The position numbers were made by a program, and so were the translations under genes. From Fomes fomentarius (taxonomy: Eukaryota; Basidiomycota; Agaricomycetes; Polyporales; Polyporaceae), in the NCBI GenBank assembly GCA_022606135.1, contig JABYQN010000008.1, positions 1,364,001-1,428,000 on the forward strand: a stretch of 64,000 nucleotides of DNA, written 5' to 3'. The notes beneath the pieces were generated by a model. It searched no databases, was not told the DNA's origin, and saw only the letters and a list, made by a program, of their open reading frames with translations. Of this stretch, positions 1 through 11,865 are shown in pieces. Each line of letters opens with the position of its first letter. Within the stretch, counting starts at the first letter, position 1.

Positions 1-692
1 TTCGCTCCATACGATGATTACTGTAGCCTCCGTCCTGTTGCGCGATCTGCGCGCGTCGCGACTCACTTACCTTCGCTTACGATCCATTTTAGTTTACCCG
101 TGTCCCTTGTATTCCAGTCATGTTCCAGCTTTTTCCATCACAGCTCTTGTACTCGGAGTTTGGTAGATACTTAAGCAGTAAGTAGTAGCATACTCTCGAA
201 TACACGCAAGTTTCCCCCAGCATTCGACTCTCGACCCTCGTTCTTCGACTTCCGACTTTCGACTCTCGACCAGCGCTTTTCGACTACCGACTCTCGACTC
301 ACGCCTTACGGACCCTCGGCCTCAGCCCACAATACATCCAGCTACACCTGACATTCATTACATTCGACTTCTGGGCCTATCCCCGGCATTTCGATGCTAT
401 CCTACACCACCACTCACCACTCCCTTTCCGCCTCTCTCCTCTCTTCCTTCCGGCTCTCCTTGTGTACACACGACCGGACTCTCGCACCTTCGACCTCATG
501 CACACCCACGTTATACTCAACATGTAGCCGAACACTCTCCATGCTTTATGGTACATAGCTCAGCGTTACTATCCTAGTGGAATGATCCCTCGCGCTCCCT
601 CCTGAGTCCGAGCTCGATATCAAAGCCTCAACTTAGAAATACGGAGAGCATGGCACAGTGTACTTAGACGAGCTTTTCGACTGACCTTCGAC
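1..692. other. Left-edge spacer without a recognised gene
   Basis: No convincing coding region is seen. The stretch is rich in C and T and carries short degenerate TTCGAC/CTCGAC repeats (listed separately). It could be the promoter or untranslated part of a gene beyond the left edge, and it also holds the 3' end region of the monooxygenase gene that follows on the minus strand. Confidence 0.5.
222..300. repeat. Degenerate TTCGACTCTCGAC-type short tandem repeat
   Basis: Variants of TTCGAC, TCTCGAC and TACCGAC recur about every 6-14 bases here, and two further TTCGACT units lie near 676-693. The unit length is irregular, so this is an imperfect simple repeat and not a clean satellite. Confidence 0.5.
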
Positions 693-2467
693 TCAATCCA
701 GCCCTTGGATAGACACCCCATGCGCCTTTGCCCACTCGACCGGCAGATTCTTGTAGTCTTCCGGACCATAAGGCTCTACAATCTCCGCCAGCCTCCCTTT
801 CTTGCGGTGGGGCTCCAGATTGACGTCCCGCAGCAGCATATCGATGTACGGGACAGCATCAAAAACGAAATCAGGGAACCTGGCGCCATAGCCGCAGGGG
901 TACCTCCACCTGCCAAACCGGGAGTGCAACATCGACTGCCACTGTGCCTCCTCTAGCGACCCAGGGAGGCGGTCCAGGCGGCCGTCGAAGAACGCTGAAA
1001 TCCACAAGCCCTGGGTCTGGGCGCAGATGGAGGTGGATATGGTCGCGATCATGCCGGCGAAGGCGATGTTACGGTCCTCGAGCAACGCAGGGGGCACCAT
1101 GAAGCGGTACAACCGGAACGGTTGATTGGGCTTTTCTCCTTCTGACCCATCTTCCTTGTGCTCTGAATGGTTGACGGTAGGCTGATCCTTGAGCCGTGGG
1201 TATTGCTGGAGGATGACGGCGTCGGCCTTCCGCACGAGCTCATCAGTGGCAGGGGCATAGTGTGGCAGGCCAAGCTGTGGGATGATGCTGGGCGGGAGGA
1301 AGTTGATTGGTGGTCGGGGCTTCCAGCCAGTAGCGCACACAAGGACATTGGCCTTAACGTCCTCACCGTTAGACAGATGGACGGTGTTCCGGGACAGGTG
1401 ATCGATGTCGGCAACGTGCACGTGGATCATGCCATTACGGACAAGCTCGAAGAAGTCGATGGGATAGTTAAGGATACTGAGGCCACTGCCGATCCAGAAG
1501 GCGTCGTGCCAGGGTTTGAGCTTCTTAATCTCTGGATGCTTGTCGAACCCGACGAGCGTATCGACGTCGTTACCGAGGATGTGCCAGAATGCATCAACGA
1601 GCTTGCGGCCAGGCCAGGTGCCATGAAGGAAGCGACGGATGCCCACATAGCCATCTTCTTCGCCCCAAATGCACGGGCTGAACCATGTCAGGAGGCGAGT
1701 ATGTACCAGCTTCTCGAGCCACCTCTTCAGCGGAGTCACATACGGCGGCGCCATCCATACAGGGCCGCGTCCGCTTTTGCGAATGATCATGTCAACGGGC
1801 ACGCCCGCAGACGCGTACGCGTACGTGGCATCCCACGCTGACTTGGAGCCGCCAAGGACGGAGACATTATGCGCTGCTGTCAGCGTGTCTCTGTGTCGCG
1901 CGAAGTCCTTGGGGTGGAAAATGGGACTGCCAAAGCTGTCGCTGCCAGCGATTGTCGGTATGTATGCCTCGGACGTGAGGCCAGTAGCGATGATCAGTCT
2001 TTGGGCAATGAGACACGTCTTGCTCCCTGAGATGAGATGCTGTACACTGAGGACCCAACCACCCCTCTCGTGATGCTCAACCGTCTCAACGAGGGTATTG
2101 AAGCGGATGCAACCATAGACACCAAAGTGTTCGGCGTACTTGGTCAAGTAGCTGTGGACGATCGTGCCCGGGATGTGCTGGCCGGCTGCAACGCCGAAGG
2201 TGGCCTCGTCCATGGGGAAGTCGCTGTACTCGTATGTGCCCAACATGTTGTTCGAATTGAGTCCCGGGTACAGCCGCTCGCGGGCCCATACCCCACCCAC
2301 GCTTGCGGAAGAATCCAGTACAGCTACGTTCTCGGACGGATGTAATTGGATATAGGTCTTCGCGGCGGCGAGGCCGTACCAACCTGTGAGAAGAGTGTGT
2401 GAGAAGAAGAGCACATCCCAATCGACCACATACCGGATCCAATGACGACAAGATCAAGTTCTTCCAT
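693..2467 (-). CDS. Flavin-containing monooxygenase-like FAD/NAD(P)H oxidoreductase
   Basis: Two exons, 2434-2467 and 693-2383, sum to 575 codons. The 50-bp intron falls inside the first dinucleotide-binding loop: exon 1 encodes MEELDLVVIGSG and exon 2 continues WYGLAAAKTY, restoring the GxGxxG FAD motif at the N-terminus. The downstream exon alone would lack that motif, so I chose the start at 2467. A second nucleotide-binding stretch, VLGGSKSAWD, lies mid-protein (NADPH side), and VCATGWK matches the ATGY-type motif that closes the FMO/Baeyer-Villiger fold. Length fits the family. By family knowledge it would oxygenate a small metabolite using NADPH and O2; the substrate cannot be read. No biosynthetic cluster partner is adjacent. 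Confidence 0.85.
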
Positions 2468-2705
2468 GTGACCGGGAACCACAACACGCACACCAGTAGA
2501 AACTGTGGACTGAGCAGGGTGTGTAGGCTAGAGCAAGAGGTTCGAGTCCTCACCTTATGTAAGTCGGCGTCACGTTGGCCATGCATCGATAAACCTTAAC
2601 TTGGAGCCTTACTATTATCACCCCAACCCCTTCAGTTCCGGGCTTCCAACTACGTCTTCTATCATACTGGCGCGAACATCCAGTACTCGATGATTGACCG
2701 CAGTA

Positions 2706-3606
2706 AGATTGGCCGCACACACTCTTGACTAGGGTCGTCACGGTGTGACGCTCACGTGAAATGGGCGTCTGCGACATTCGCGTACGGAATAAGACATGAT
2801 AAGGTCCACAGAGGTGTTATAGCAATGTACGGTACATACATTAGGGAGGACACGGTGGCTGCGATACTTCTTTGCTGCCCATGCAGCTTGCTTCCCATCT
2901 AATCCACGGTGATATGCGTCCATGAAGTGGTGAGCACGAGTGTAGAATCCTCAGGATGTCTTGTCGGATCGGAAAAAAGAAGGATGATGTCATTTAAGGT
3001 TCTGTCCAAGTGCGTCGTGAAAGAAACTCACCGCCGGATGGATACTGGAGGCACTGAGCGCCGCTATCACATTCCTCTCAAGGTCTGCTTTGGATGAGGA
3101 CATATGGAGGAGTGTGAGGAGGCTGTAGAGTGCTGTTAGTAACCCACTAGTGCGCGGTCATGTCATGGTGGTCACGGTAGTACTACACACCTCATTCTCT
3201 TGACCACCTGATTGGCTTCTATTAGGTACAATTCTTCTCTTCTTCTGAGCATGAGAACCTAGATTATTTAGTGCAATACGAGCCCGCTTTCTCCTAGGAG
3301 GCATTGTTGTGAAGCAGGCTGCCATCACTACTCGAGTCATTATTTCTTGGATTTTTGTCGGATTATTCTGAATATTCTGATATTTGGCGCTGGTACATTG
3401 CTGGTGTATCTACTTTGACTAGTGACACAATTCGACAATTCAGAAACCATCAAAGTGGTGCTATCTACAATCTGATGGTTTCGAATTCTCAATATGTGAG
3501 CTCATTGTCGAGCCTTTAGTTCTTGAATGGTTTCTCCCAGCCAAAAGGACGCCGGTGTGACAAGATTGGTCATGTGACCCTAGTCAAGAGTGTGTGCGGC
3601 CAATCT
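2706..3606. mobile_element. 901-bp element with 31-bp perfect terminal inverted repeats and TA flanks
   Basis: The 31 bases at 2706-2736 (starting AGATTGGCCGCACAC) are exactly the reverse complement of 3576-3606. Each outer end is bordered by TA (2704-2705 and 3607-3608), as expected for the TA target duplication of Tc1/mariner-type DNA transposons. Inside lies a hairpin at about 3430-3488 (CAGAAACCATCA against TGATGGTTTCGAA) and a short minus-strand reading frame (3158-3340) starting with a basic stretch MPPRRKRARIAL, too short to be a transposase. I read it as a non-autonomous (MITE-like or deleted) DNA transposon. The superfamily is inferred only from the TA flanks. Confidence 0.7.
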
Positions 3607-3763
3607 TACCTGCGGACATTGTACGGCAAGGACAGCGACACGTGTCACACACCTGCGGCGACCGCATCGGGTTTTGCCGAACAGTCACACAAAGAAGCAA
3701 TTGGCGCCCATTTGCACTGCACGCGCGGTGAACAGTAACTTCCACAGGGAACATGAAAGGATA

Positions 3764-3998
3764 ATCTACCCGGGATATGGTGAACAATCCAGTAAGATGA
3801 GTCTGAATACCTCTACCATACATTAGGCGCGAGTATTGTGAAACTCTTTGTAGATGTGTTGTATCGACCTGGCTTTGCCGGAGAGGTATGGTCCTGTCTA
3901 CAAAGAGCTTACACCACCTTTTACGATATTCCTTCCTCGATTATGGTAGAAGTATTCAGACCTTTCTGACCGAATGTTCACCATATCCGGGAGAAAGT
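3764..3998. repeat. About 235-bp imperfect palindromic repeat (MITE-like)
   Basis: The arm at 3764-3827 pairs imperfectly with the reverse complement of 3934-3998; shared blocks include GGATATGGTGAACA and TCTGAATAC. A second inner pair, CTCTTTGTAGA against TCTACAAAGAG, lies closer to the centre. The whole could fold as a long hairpin. It sits just upstream of a FunK1 copy. No target-site duplication is obvious. Confidence 0.55.
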
Positions 3999-4118
3999 AT
4001 GCTATCGTGCTCCATGTGTTCAACACGTCCACATCTCTAGCCACCAGCGACTCCCCACATATTCCTCTTGTATTCTCAGACTCGGGACCTACTACACGTA
4101 TTAAACACTCAGAATAGC

Positions 4119-6892
4119 ATGGCTGTCGTGATATCAAACTCACGCAGCTCAAATATGTCCATCGAGCAGCCGAGCATTCCTCCCCCCGCGGCGTCTGCGG
4201 CTCGCGAGGAAGGCTCTCAGATGTCTCAGACTGGTGTGAGCTTTGGTGCGTTCTAACCATGACCATGTTGCCCATCAAACCTTCCTTTTCTTCTCCGACT
4301 GATCGTATAATTATCTCAGGCTATCCGACTCAGGCGACTAACAAGCACGTCGATCCTCACTTCCGCACCAAGTATCTCCCACAACCTCCTTCTTGCTCGC
4401 CAAAGGAAGCAGACGCCCTCATTCAAGAGATACAAGCGGCAGGGAGCGTCGAGAAGAACGTATACAGTCCCTGCTCGAAGCTTCTGACACTCTACAGCAA
4501 GTATTTCTACAGTACGTCTGTCATTCTCTCCTCCATACAATCCCTAACTGTCCTTAGAGACACTGCCCATCGCTGTGAAGAACAAGCTCAGACTTCGACA
4601 TAAGGTGCCCCCCAATGAGGATGCACATATCACCTTCATCGATCACCACCTCACCGCTCCGACTCACTTTCCTGATGAAACTATCTACGAGAACGCGCCA
4701 GATCTTCTCGGTGTCTTCAATGTCCAAGACTTCTCCGAATCCGACGGTGTCTATAGGGGTGTTCCTCACCACCGCGTGGAAGCTATCGTCGAGTGCAAAC
4801 CCGAGAAGAACAACCAAGGACGCGCTGAAGCTTCTGCTGATGCCTATCGTCATCAGCAAGCGCGTCCCGACCATCCGGGGATGTACTGCCTGATTGTCAA
4901 GCCAGAGTGGTACCAGGTCATCTTCTCTTCTCCCGCTGGGGTCATCGCATCGCCCGAGACCGACTGGGCGGACGGCCGCATTCTCGCTGCCTATGTCTAC
5001 GCACACTACGTCCCTCCGCGCAACTGTGGCCTCGTCGATGACACCATATCTTGGAGCACAGGAGAAAAACCTGAGGAATTACCGAACTGGTCAATTAGGT
5101 TCGCTGGTAAGGATTACACTGACGGTTGCTTTCTCTTCATCGGAGAACCTTGGGGTCGCAGGACGACGGTATTCCTGGTGCGTGACAAAAATGGTGATGC
5201 AGTCGTAATCAAGGAGCTCTACCGTTACGTTTATCACGGGCTCAAGGAGGAAGAGATACTCGAGCACATACACAAGGAGGGCGATGTCCCAGGTGTCGTT
5301 CGCCTGATAGGCGCAGAGCACGTCGCCAGCGGTAACAGGGATATCTTGTGTGGGGATGAGGAGACAAACTCAGCAAGGGTCAAGCTTCGCCTTGCATTCT
5401 CAGACTATGGCGAACGTCTGCTCCGGGCAGAGTACGTCAACGACCTGTTGGAGGCGATTTACGACACTTTGGAAGGTAAGCCGATATTCTTCTGGCTTCG
5501 AAGTCATCTCATCCATGTCACAGTACACCGTATGTTACTTAAACAATGCAAGGTTATCCACCGCGACATGAGTATATACAATATCCTCATGTACCCTAGA
5601 TGGGCTGATTTGGATAGACCTGTCCTGAAGGACGTCCCACCATTTATACAGGACATTCTCGGGGAGTATGTTAGGTGAGTCACGAGTTGAGTAGGCTCGC
5701 TTTTGCATCGTGGTGAGCTTGTCCCAGGCCCCTTCAGGAAAGGATACCTGCGTCTTTGACGATTGACGTTGACAATGCGGCGTATCTGACTGATGACCCA
5801 GTCAATGTGGAAGAGCTCATGCATCGCACGGTGAGCATAATGACCACTACCCGGAACAATGAAGCTCATACCTGTATAGGGTACACCGATGTACATCGCC
5901 CGTAGCGTCTGCGCCGGGCAAGTTCTGAACGATAAATACGCCATGCTCGGCGCTCGAATGCCGATCCTGAAAGGGAAAGCCTTGGAATTATACCTCAAGG
6001 CACATGGACGGGAGCGTTACGATCTATACGACGAGAAGAGCGATGAGACCTGTCACGGTGTCTTACCGCCGAACCGTGACCCAGACGAAAATACCTACCC
6101 GAAGTTCTCTCATCGCCCGGAACATGAGGCAGAGTCTGTCTTCTGGACCTCCCTTTCAGCACTCCTTCGCGTCCAGCCCACTGCTTCCAAGAGAGAAAAG
6201 TATGCGAATGAAGCCGTCACCAAAGTGTGGGGACTGCTGCATGGACACAGTATCCCGACGACCCGAGTTTGGACAGCGAGAATCGCCACATGGTTCTGGG
6301 GAGAAACAGGCGTGGCTGGAAGAGGCTCTTTGCCGACGAGATGCAGGACGTTGCCATTTTGATGCATGACTTAGCGCAGCAGGTGTCTTGCGAGTATGCC
6401 CTGTACACAGGCGACCTCGAGATCGATCATCTCCACGAAGCCATGCAACGTCTCATCCTTCAGTACCTAGTCGATCATCAGGATCAACCGATACCATTGG
6501 ATCCGGATGCCCTACGCTCCACCACGGACGAAGTCAACACGGAGCTGGATGAGATTCCTGTCGTAGCAGGCGGCACGAAGGGCCTTCCAGAGGAGATCGC
6601 AGGGGTATCGCCAGGTCACGACTCCTTGCGATGTGTGGGCGAAGGGTCTACACGCACCGGCATGCGCACTCGCGAGGGCTCCACGCAGCAGACGACACTG
6701 AGGGCCCCTGCTGTCGGTGGGTTTTCAACGGGCTCTAGGGATACACAGGAACGCTGCTCCGCGAACACCACAGCTCCAACCGCAGACGACATGAGTAGAC
6801 CAAAGCGCAAGATGAAAGGCCAAGGGGGGCGTGGTTCTAAACGCCTCAGGGGTCTCTCTGGGTCTGCCCTCTCGCCGCCAGGCGACGCCTGA
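4119..6892 (+). pseudogene. FunK1 fungal-type protein kinase, copy 1, frameshifted
   Basis: Homologous throughout to the two intact FunK1 genes in this window. The start MAVVISNSRS matches their MNAVISSSRS and MAAVISSSRS. Introns at 4512-4557, 5476-5523, 5675-5727 and 5831-5879 match those of the paralogues. The kinase core shows HRDMSIYNIL (catalytic loop) and DVDNAA (metal-binding loop), then GTPMYIARS. Two breaks are visible. Near 4247 the reading frame hits a stop relative to the paralogues, though an extra intron at about 4231-4317 would bypass this in frame. Near 6250, after HSIP, a one-base shift is needed to continue into the conserved SENRH and DHLHEAMQRL blocks, and no intron can hide it. 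The Ser/Arg-rich tail ending SALSPPGDA resembles the paralogues. Probably a decaying copy; an assembly error is possible. Confidence 0.75.
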
Positions 6893-7630
6893 TGACTCAC
6901 TACTACAAATGCATGCACCTGCTTCTAAGTCCTCACAGTCGCCGTCTTGTTCGTATGTCTCGCATCTGTTTGGCGTTCATTCACTTTCACCAACCTCAGC
7001 ACTATCATCTGCCTGTTGTCTCAGATGTTTGGATCGCTTATATGATCCTATTTTCGCCAATAAAACGCCGTTATCATCAGAGCACATCTGATTGATTTCT
7101 CGCATACAGATACATAGGTATTGAGATCTGTCTCAAGATGGCTAACGGACAACCAGACTTTTCTGACGGATTCGATCCCGTCCACGAGCGCAATGCAAGA
7201 ACGGGCTGACAGATCAGGTCTCGCGGTATCACACTCAATCTCCTTGAAAATATCGCGAAAATCGACTAGTGTCTGCAGAGCGTCGCCATTCAAAATGGGT
7301 TCACACATCAGTCAGCGAATCCTCGCACACTGCGGTTGCCCGATCGCAAAATCCTACAGTTCCCGCTCGGACTCCGAGCTGTGGCGCCTGCCCATAAAAA
7401 GCGCGCGCCACATGTTTGAACTCTCTTTCGTTCGCATCGTCTTACTCAGTCGCCATTGATGTGCGAGCGGGAATTGGTGGCTCCACTGTAAGCTGCTTCC
7501 ACGGCGTCACGGAGAGGCGTCATGCGTAGGTATAAGTATGGTGAGGTCTGAGGGGAGGAACGGCGCAACCAGCTCTCCCAGAACACGCTCTCAGCCTCAT
7601 AACCCCACCCAGAACAGAAATCAGAACACG
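6893..7630 (+). other. Spacer with FunK1 3' flank and AKR-A upstream region
   Basis: No gene is seen. The first part (about 6893-7130) resembles the reverse complement of about 32890-33100. The second part (about 7270-7630) resembles the reverse complement of 32031-32400. So this spacer belongs to the inverted duplication and is not unique DNA. Confidence 0.6.
7531..7538 (+). promoter_or_regulatory. Candidate TATA box of AKR-A
   Basis: TATAAGTA lies 93 bases before the AKR-A start codon and is conserved at the corresponding place upstream of AKR-B. Confidence 0.5.
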
Positions 7631-9189
7631 ATGTCCGGTTGGACTCCCGCACCCACTCCCCCGACCAAGCTCGGCTACTATCGCCAGCTCAGCCCACTTG
7701 CGGGCGTGCACGTCTCTCCGCTCACCCTCGGCGCCATGAGCATCGGCGACAAGTGGGAGAAACTCGGCATGGGCGCAATGAACAAGGAGAGCAGCTTCAA
7801 GCTCCTCGACGCGTTCTACGAGGCGGGCGGCAACTTCATCGATACCGCGAACAACTACCAGGATGAGACGTCGGAGGAGTTCATCGGCGAGTGGATGGAG
7901 AAGCGCGGCAACCGAGACCAGATGGTTGTTGTGACTAAGGTGGGACACGGGATTGCTCTATTCCTTGTTTAGGCATTCAATGCTGAATGATTCTGCGCGA
8001 CGTCAGTATACCACTCACTACAAGCGGGGGTCCGACGACATCAAGCAGAAGGTGCACTACACCGGAAACAACGTCAAGGCGATGCACATCTCGGTCGAGG
8101 AGTCACTCAAGAAATTGCGTACGAACTACATCGACATTCTCTACGTTCATTGGGTGAGTATCTACTTTTGTAGGCTCAACAGGGTCAAATCTCACCTTTA
8201 CGCAGTGGGACTGGGACACCTCCGTTGAGGAGGTCATGAATGGCCTACACCATCTGGTCGCCGCGGGAAAAGTCCTTTATCTCGTAAGCCGCACTATATA
8301 GGTCCCCTTCTCGAAAAAGAATGTAACGCCTTGCATCTCAGGGAGTCTCTGATACTCCGGCCTGGATTGTATCCAAGGCCAATCAGTACGCACGTTTGAC
8401 GGGGAAAACGCCGTTTGTCATCTATCAGGGTGCTTGGAATATCATGCAGCGCGACTTCGAGCGTGAGATCATTCCAATGGCACGAGCAGAAGGTGAGCAG
8501 TGGTGTTCCACCACTATTTGCGCCTTGGTGTTGGTACTGAGAAGGATGGCAGGATTGGCACTGGCGCCCTGGAATGTTCTTGCAGGTGGACGTCTCCGAA
8601 CTGATGAGGAGGAGGAACAACGTCGTCAGACAGGCGAGAAAGGTCAGTAGGATCATCCAACGCCACCGAACGTATCCGCTCACATCGAGACACCTCCACT
8701 AGGCCGCTTAATATTCAGCCCGGGTTGGGAGAGGACGGAGGACGAGCGCAAGGTGTCGAAGGCCTTGGAGGAGGTCGCGAAGGAGGTCGGCGCAAAGAGT
8801 ATCCAAGCAGGTAAGGGGGAGGGCACGAGACAAACGTTTTAGAGGATGCTGATGAGCTTTTGCATCAGTCGCGATCGCGTACGTGATGCACAAGACCACG
8901 CATGTGTTCCCAATCATCGGCGGACGAAAGATCGAGCACCTGGAGGCCAACATCGCTGCGCTGGACATCTCGCTCTCCGACGAGCAGATCAAGCATCTCG
9001 AGAGCGCGTTACCGTTCGACCTTGGTTTCCCGCAGAATTTCAGCGTGAGTGCAACTGTTTCATTCGCAAGCCAACCAAGTTAAATGCTCACACTTTGAAC
9101 AGGGTGATGGCTCCAATTTCATCTGGCTCCAGACAAACGCTGCCAATTTCGTGAGATGGCCGCGCGCACAGCCCATTCGTCCGCAGTAA
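7631..9189 (+). CDS. Aldo/keto reductase, aryl-alcohol dehydrogenase type (AKR-A)
   Basis: Eight exons (7631-7939, 8007-8153, 8206-8283, 8342-8492, 8553-8642, 8703-8810, 8869-9044, 9103-9189) give 381 residues, the usual size for fungal AAD enzymes. The expected AKR tetrad is present: Asp in FIDTANNY, Tyr in NNYQDE, Lys in VVTK and His in YVHWWD. The C-terminal part carries [13 protein letters not shown], the NADP-binding segment. Such enzymes reduce aryl aldehydes to alcohols with NADPH and in wood-decay fungi belong to lignin-derived aromatic metabolism. One segment reads [10 protein letters not shown] where AKR-B has [10 protein letters not shown], so this copy departs there. It pairs with AKR-B as an inverted duplicate. 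Confidence 0.9.
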
Positions 9190-9765
9190 TTACCTGTAGT
9201 AGATCTCATGCACGTCATGGGTGTACAGTCGAAAGTATAGAGTGTCCCGGTATAGATTGAGTGGCCTGCACGTTCAAAACTTCGTTGGCGAAACGAGGCC
9301 GTCCTCGTTATCCAAACGTCGGATTGAGTTGAAGGGAAATGACGCGTCCAAGGTGATGCGTGCGATTGGTACTTAGTTAACATGTACCGGCCCAGATGTC
9401 GAGACCAGCGAGGAGGCGAAGCGAGACCATTACGACGGGCGAGGGCGAGAAGACAAAGACGTACAGTACCCGGTAGGACAATCAGCCGCCGCTGTGGAAC
9501 GAAACACCTGCGATGTTGTGACCTACAGCCACGTGGGGTGTGACCTGCGCGAAGTTCTCACGCACGGACCTGCCTTAAGCTTGCTGAAGAGGCCTGAAGC
9601 TTGAAGGCTCGACGCTTCTGCGGCATCTGCCGTTCAATACTACCTTTGCAGTACTCTGTCGTAGATTTAACCAGCATGCGCACTATATCCTCTCGGCTGT
9701 CCTGATGCTTGCGCGTGTGTTCCCTACCTAGTCTCTTCCACTCTCAATCCTCATCGACAACTGCC
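9190..9765. other. Spacer between AKR-A and the HET gene
   Basis: No coding signal is seen. The first few dozen bases after the AKR-A stop still resemble the AKR-B 3' flank, after which similarity fades. The rest presumably holds the HET gene promoter. Confidence 0.4.
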
Positions 9766-11684
9766 ATGAAAACCCTGAAGCATTGGGTGTGCTCGGATGC
9801 GTCGCACTCCTGTGGTCAAATGCTCAAGCAGCGAGGAGTCAAACAAGGTATATTTCCACGGTGTGAGGTATACCAAGAGGTCCTCGACCGAATCGCCATC
9901 TCCCAACCTGCGTGCTATCCGTACTGGTATAAGGTATTCGGTGATCATGGGTAGGTTGTTCATTCTCGACGATATGGGTATATTCAGTGTGAGTCTAATT
10001 ATTAACCAGGTCTCGTCGTCCCAGCTGCGAACGCTCTTCCTGTGCCTTCGCGCGCCCACGCAATCTTATTGTCAATGAAATACTCGTTGAAGTCCCTCAG
10101 GATCCCAAAACACAACATATTCCCTATATTGCCATCTCGTACACTTGGGACCAGAATCCCGCGTTTGTGACGTGGGAGGGTCGTCCAGTCACCACACAGG
10201 CCCTCGCGTTGGCTAGACGCCTCGCGGACCTGACATCTCACGCACTCTGGATCGACGCAATTTGCATCCCCCAAGATGACGAGGAGGTCAAACAACAAGA
10301 GCTCCCGAAGATGGCGGATATATACCGTGGTGCAGAGGCCGTGGTGTGCCTGTTCGATGGCATCGATTCTACAGCATGCGAAGCTGTCCGGTGCGCGGTA
10401 CAGCTCATGGAGACGGATGAGTACGGCGACATGGCTGATGCGGGGGATATCTATGGATGCTTTCTCTTCGCCACCGGCGGCGGTAGCGACATCTTTAGCC
10501 GCATCTTCGAGCACCGATGGTGGGAGCGTGCATGGACGTTCCAAGAGGCCGTGCTGAACCCCAAGACCTACTTGATTGGCAAGGCAGACGACACGATCCC
10601 CATCTCCGACCTCCTCAAGATCGTCTCTGCTGTGCGTCGCAGGGTAGCTTCCGTTCCTGGGAGGGACAGCGTCCAGTTCGGGCGTGCATCAGCGTTCTGG
10701 GACTCTGTTTCTGCCATGACAGTCGCCGCGGAGCGTACGCTCTCCTTGAGCGAGGCGATCGCTTGCGTATGGCGGCGAGACGCAAAGGAGAAGCACGACT
10801 TGGTCTACTCCATCGTCGGTGTATGCGGTCTGTCCAACCTCGTCAAACCACGCTATCGGACACCCTTCGATGCCGTCCTTCTCGAGCTCTTCCGCGCGGC
10901 CGTGTCCTGTGGGGACTATACCTGGCTCACTTGGTCAGCCGTCACAGACAGCAGGAATTTCCATGAGGTTGGTATGAGCCTAATACCGATCCCGGAGGTC
11001 CTCAGGAGGACGGCGTTCACAAGCATCACCTCCTGGCGCAACATGTCACTCCCGCCCGCCATACCTCAGTTGGGTGACGGGGCAGGGGTCGGCGTCACAC
11101 TTCCATATCGCTCTACCGGGATTATCCGCTCTGTCTCAGCTCCGCGAGACTTCCCTGGCACAGTGACGTACCTCAAGGAGCTAGGACATCCCTACGCGGA
11201 CATCTGGGACATGCTCTTTGGCGCCAGAGTCGGGCTCATGCACGACATCATCCAGGCGGTGGGACAGATCGACATCGCAGTACCCGCGGTCAACCTGGCA
11301 GTCATGATGCACTCCGAGGGGCGCGTGTATGCAGACGGGAGCTGGCTCGCTGACATGTCGGGTGAACGCCCATTCACCGCAGGCATCACGTTCGCGAGCT
11401 ATGCTGTCATGGCTGCGGACTCGTGGACGCAGAGCAGCGTCTCGGACATCGTGGTGGTGTCCTCTCAAGGCGGAACGGTGGTGGTTCCGGCTGAATGCGG
11501 TGTCAGTGTGGGCGGTAGGCTCTATGTTCTACCGATTGAGCCTTCCCGCGCCGGCAGCGAGGGAAGAATGTTCGCGTTTGTTACTAGTAGCATCGCACTG
11601 TTCGATGTTTGTGCGACTGCGGTGATGATAGCGAATGCGGCAAGTGCGGGACGCGGGAGTTGGCAGCGCAGGACGATTGGCTGA
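9766..11684 (+). CDS. HET-domain protein (heterokaryon incompatibility type)
   Basis: Two exons, 9766-9950 and 10010-11684, give 619 residues with a 59-bp intron. The three HET blocks appear in order: IPYIAISYTW, then LWIDAICIPQDDEE followed by MADIYRGAEAVVCL, then WWERAWTFQEAVLNP. The long remainder is unassigned. In ascomycetes HET proteins trigger cell death when unlike mycelia fuse; in basidiomycetes the family is expanded and its role is mostly inferred. The N-terminal exon (MKTLKHWVCSD) is the least certain part, as it resembles nothing I recognise. The gene lies between AKR-A and the broken RTF1 copy, and no matching HET gene occurs in the minus-strand half of the duplication. Confidence 0.8.
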
Positions 11685-11865
11685 GATAGCGATCATTAGA
11701 CTGTCATCGTTCGTGTATTAGGACGCAGACATATGACGTGGAGAGCGGAGCTATATGATAAGATATACAGGTCATGTCTGAGACTCACGGCGTCAGACGA
11801 GGGAGCATATGAACAAGCAAGTGCGAGGGAGACGAGGTTCGAGATCAGACAGAGGCTCACAAAGC

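Noticed and set aside
1167..1841. Long plus-strand reading frame
   Set aside because: It is antisense to the monooxygenase exon and has no recognisable motifs; a codon-bias shadow.
2525..2556. tRNA-like T-loop sequence (AGGTTCGAGTCC)
   Set aside because: No matching acceptor stem, D-arm or anticodon arm could be drawn around it.
3158..3340. 60-codon minus-strand frame inside the TA-flanked element as a transposase
   Set aside because: Basic but far too short, with no DDE/D motif visible.
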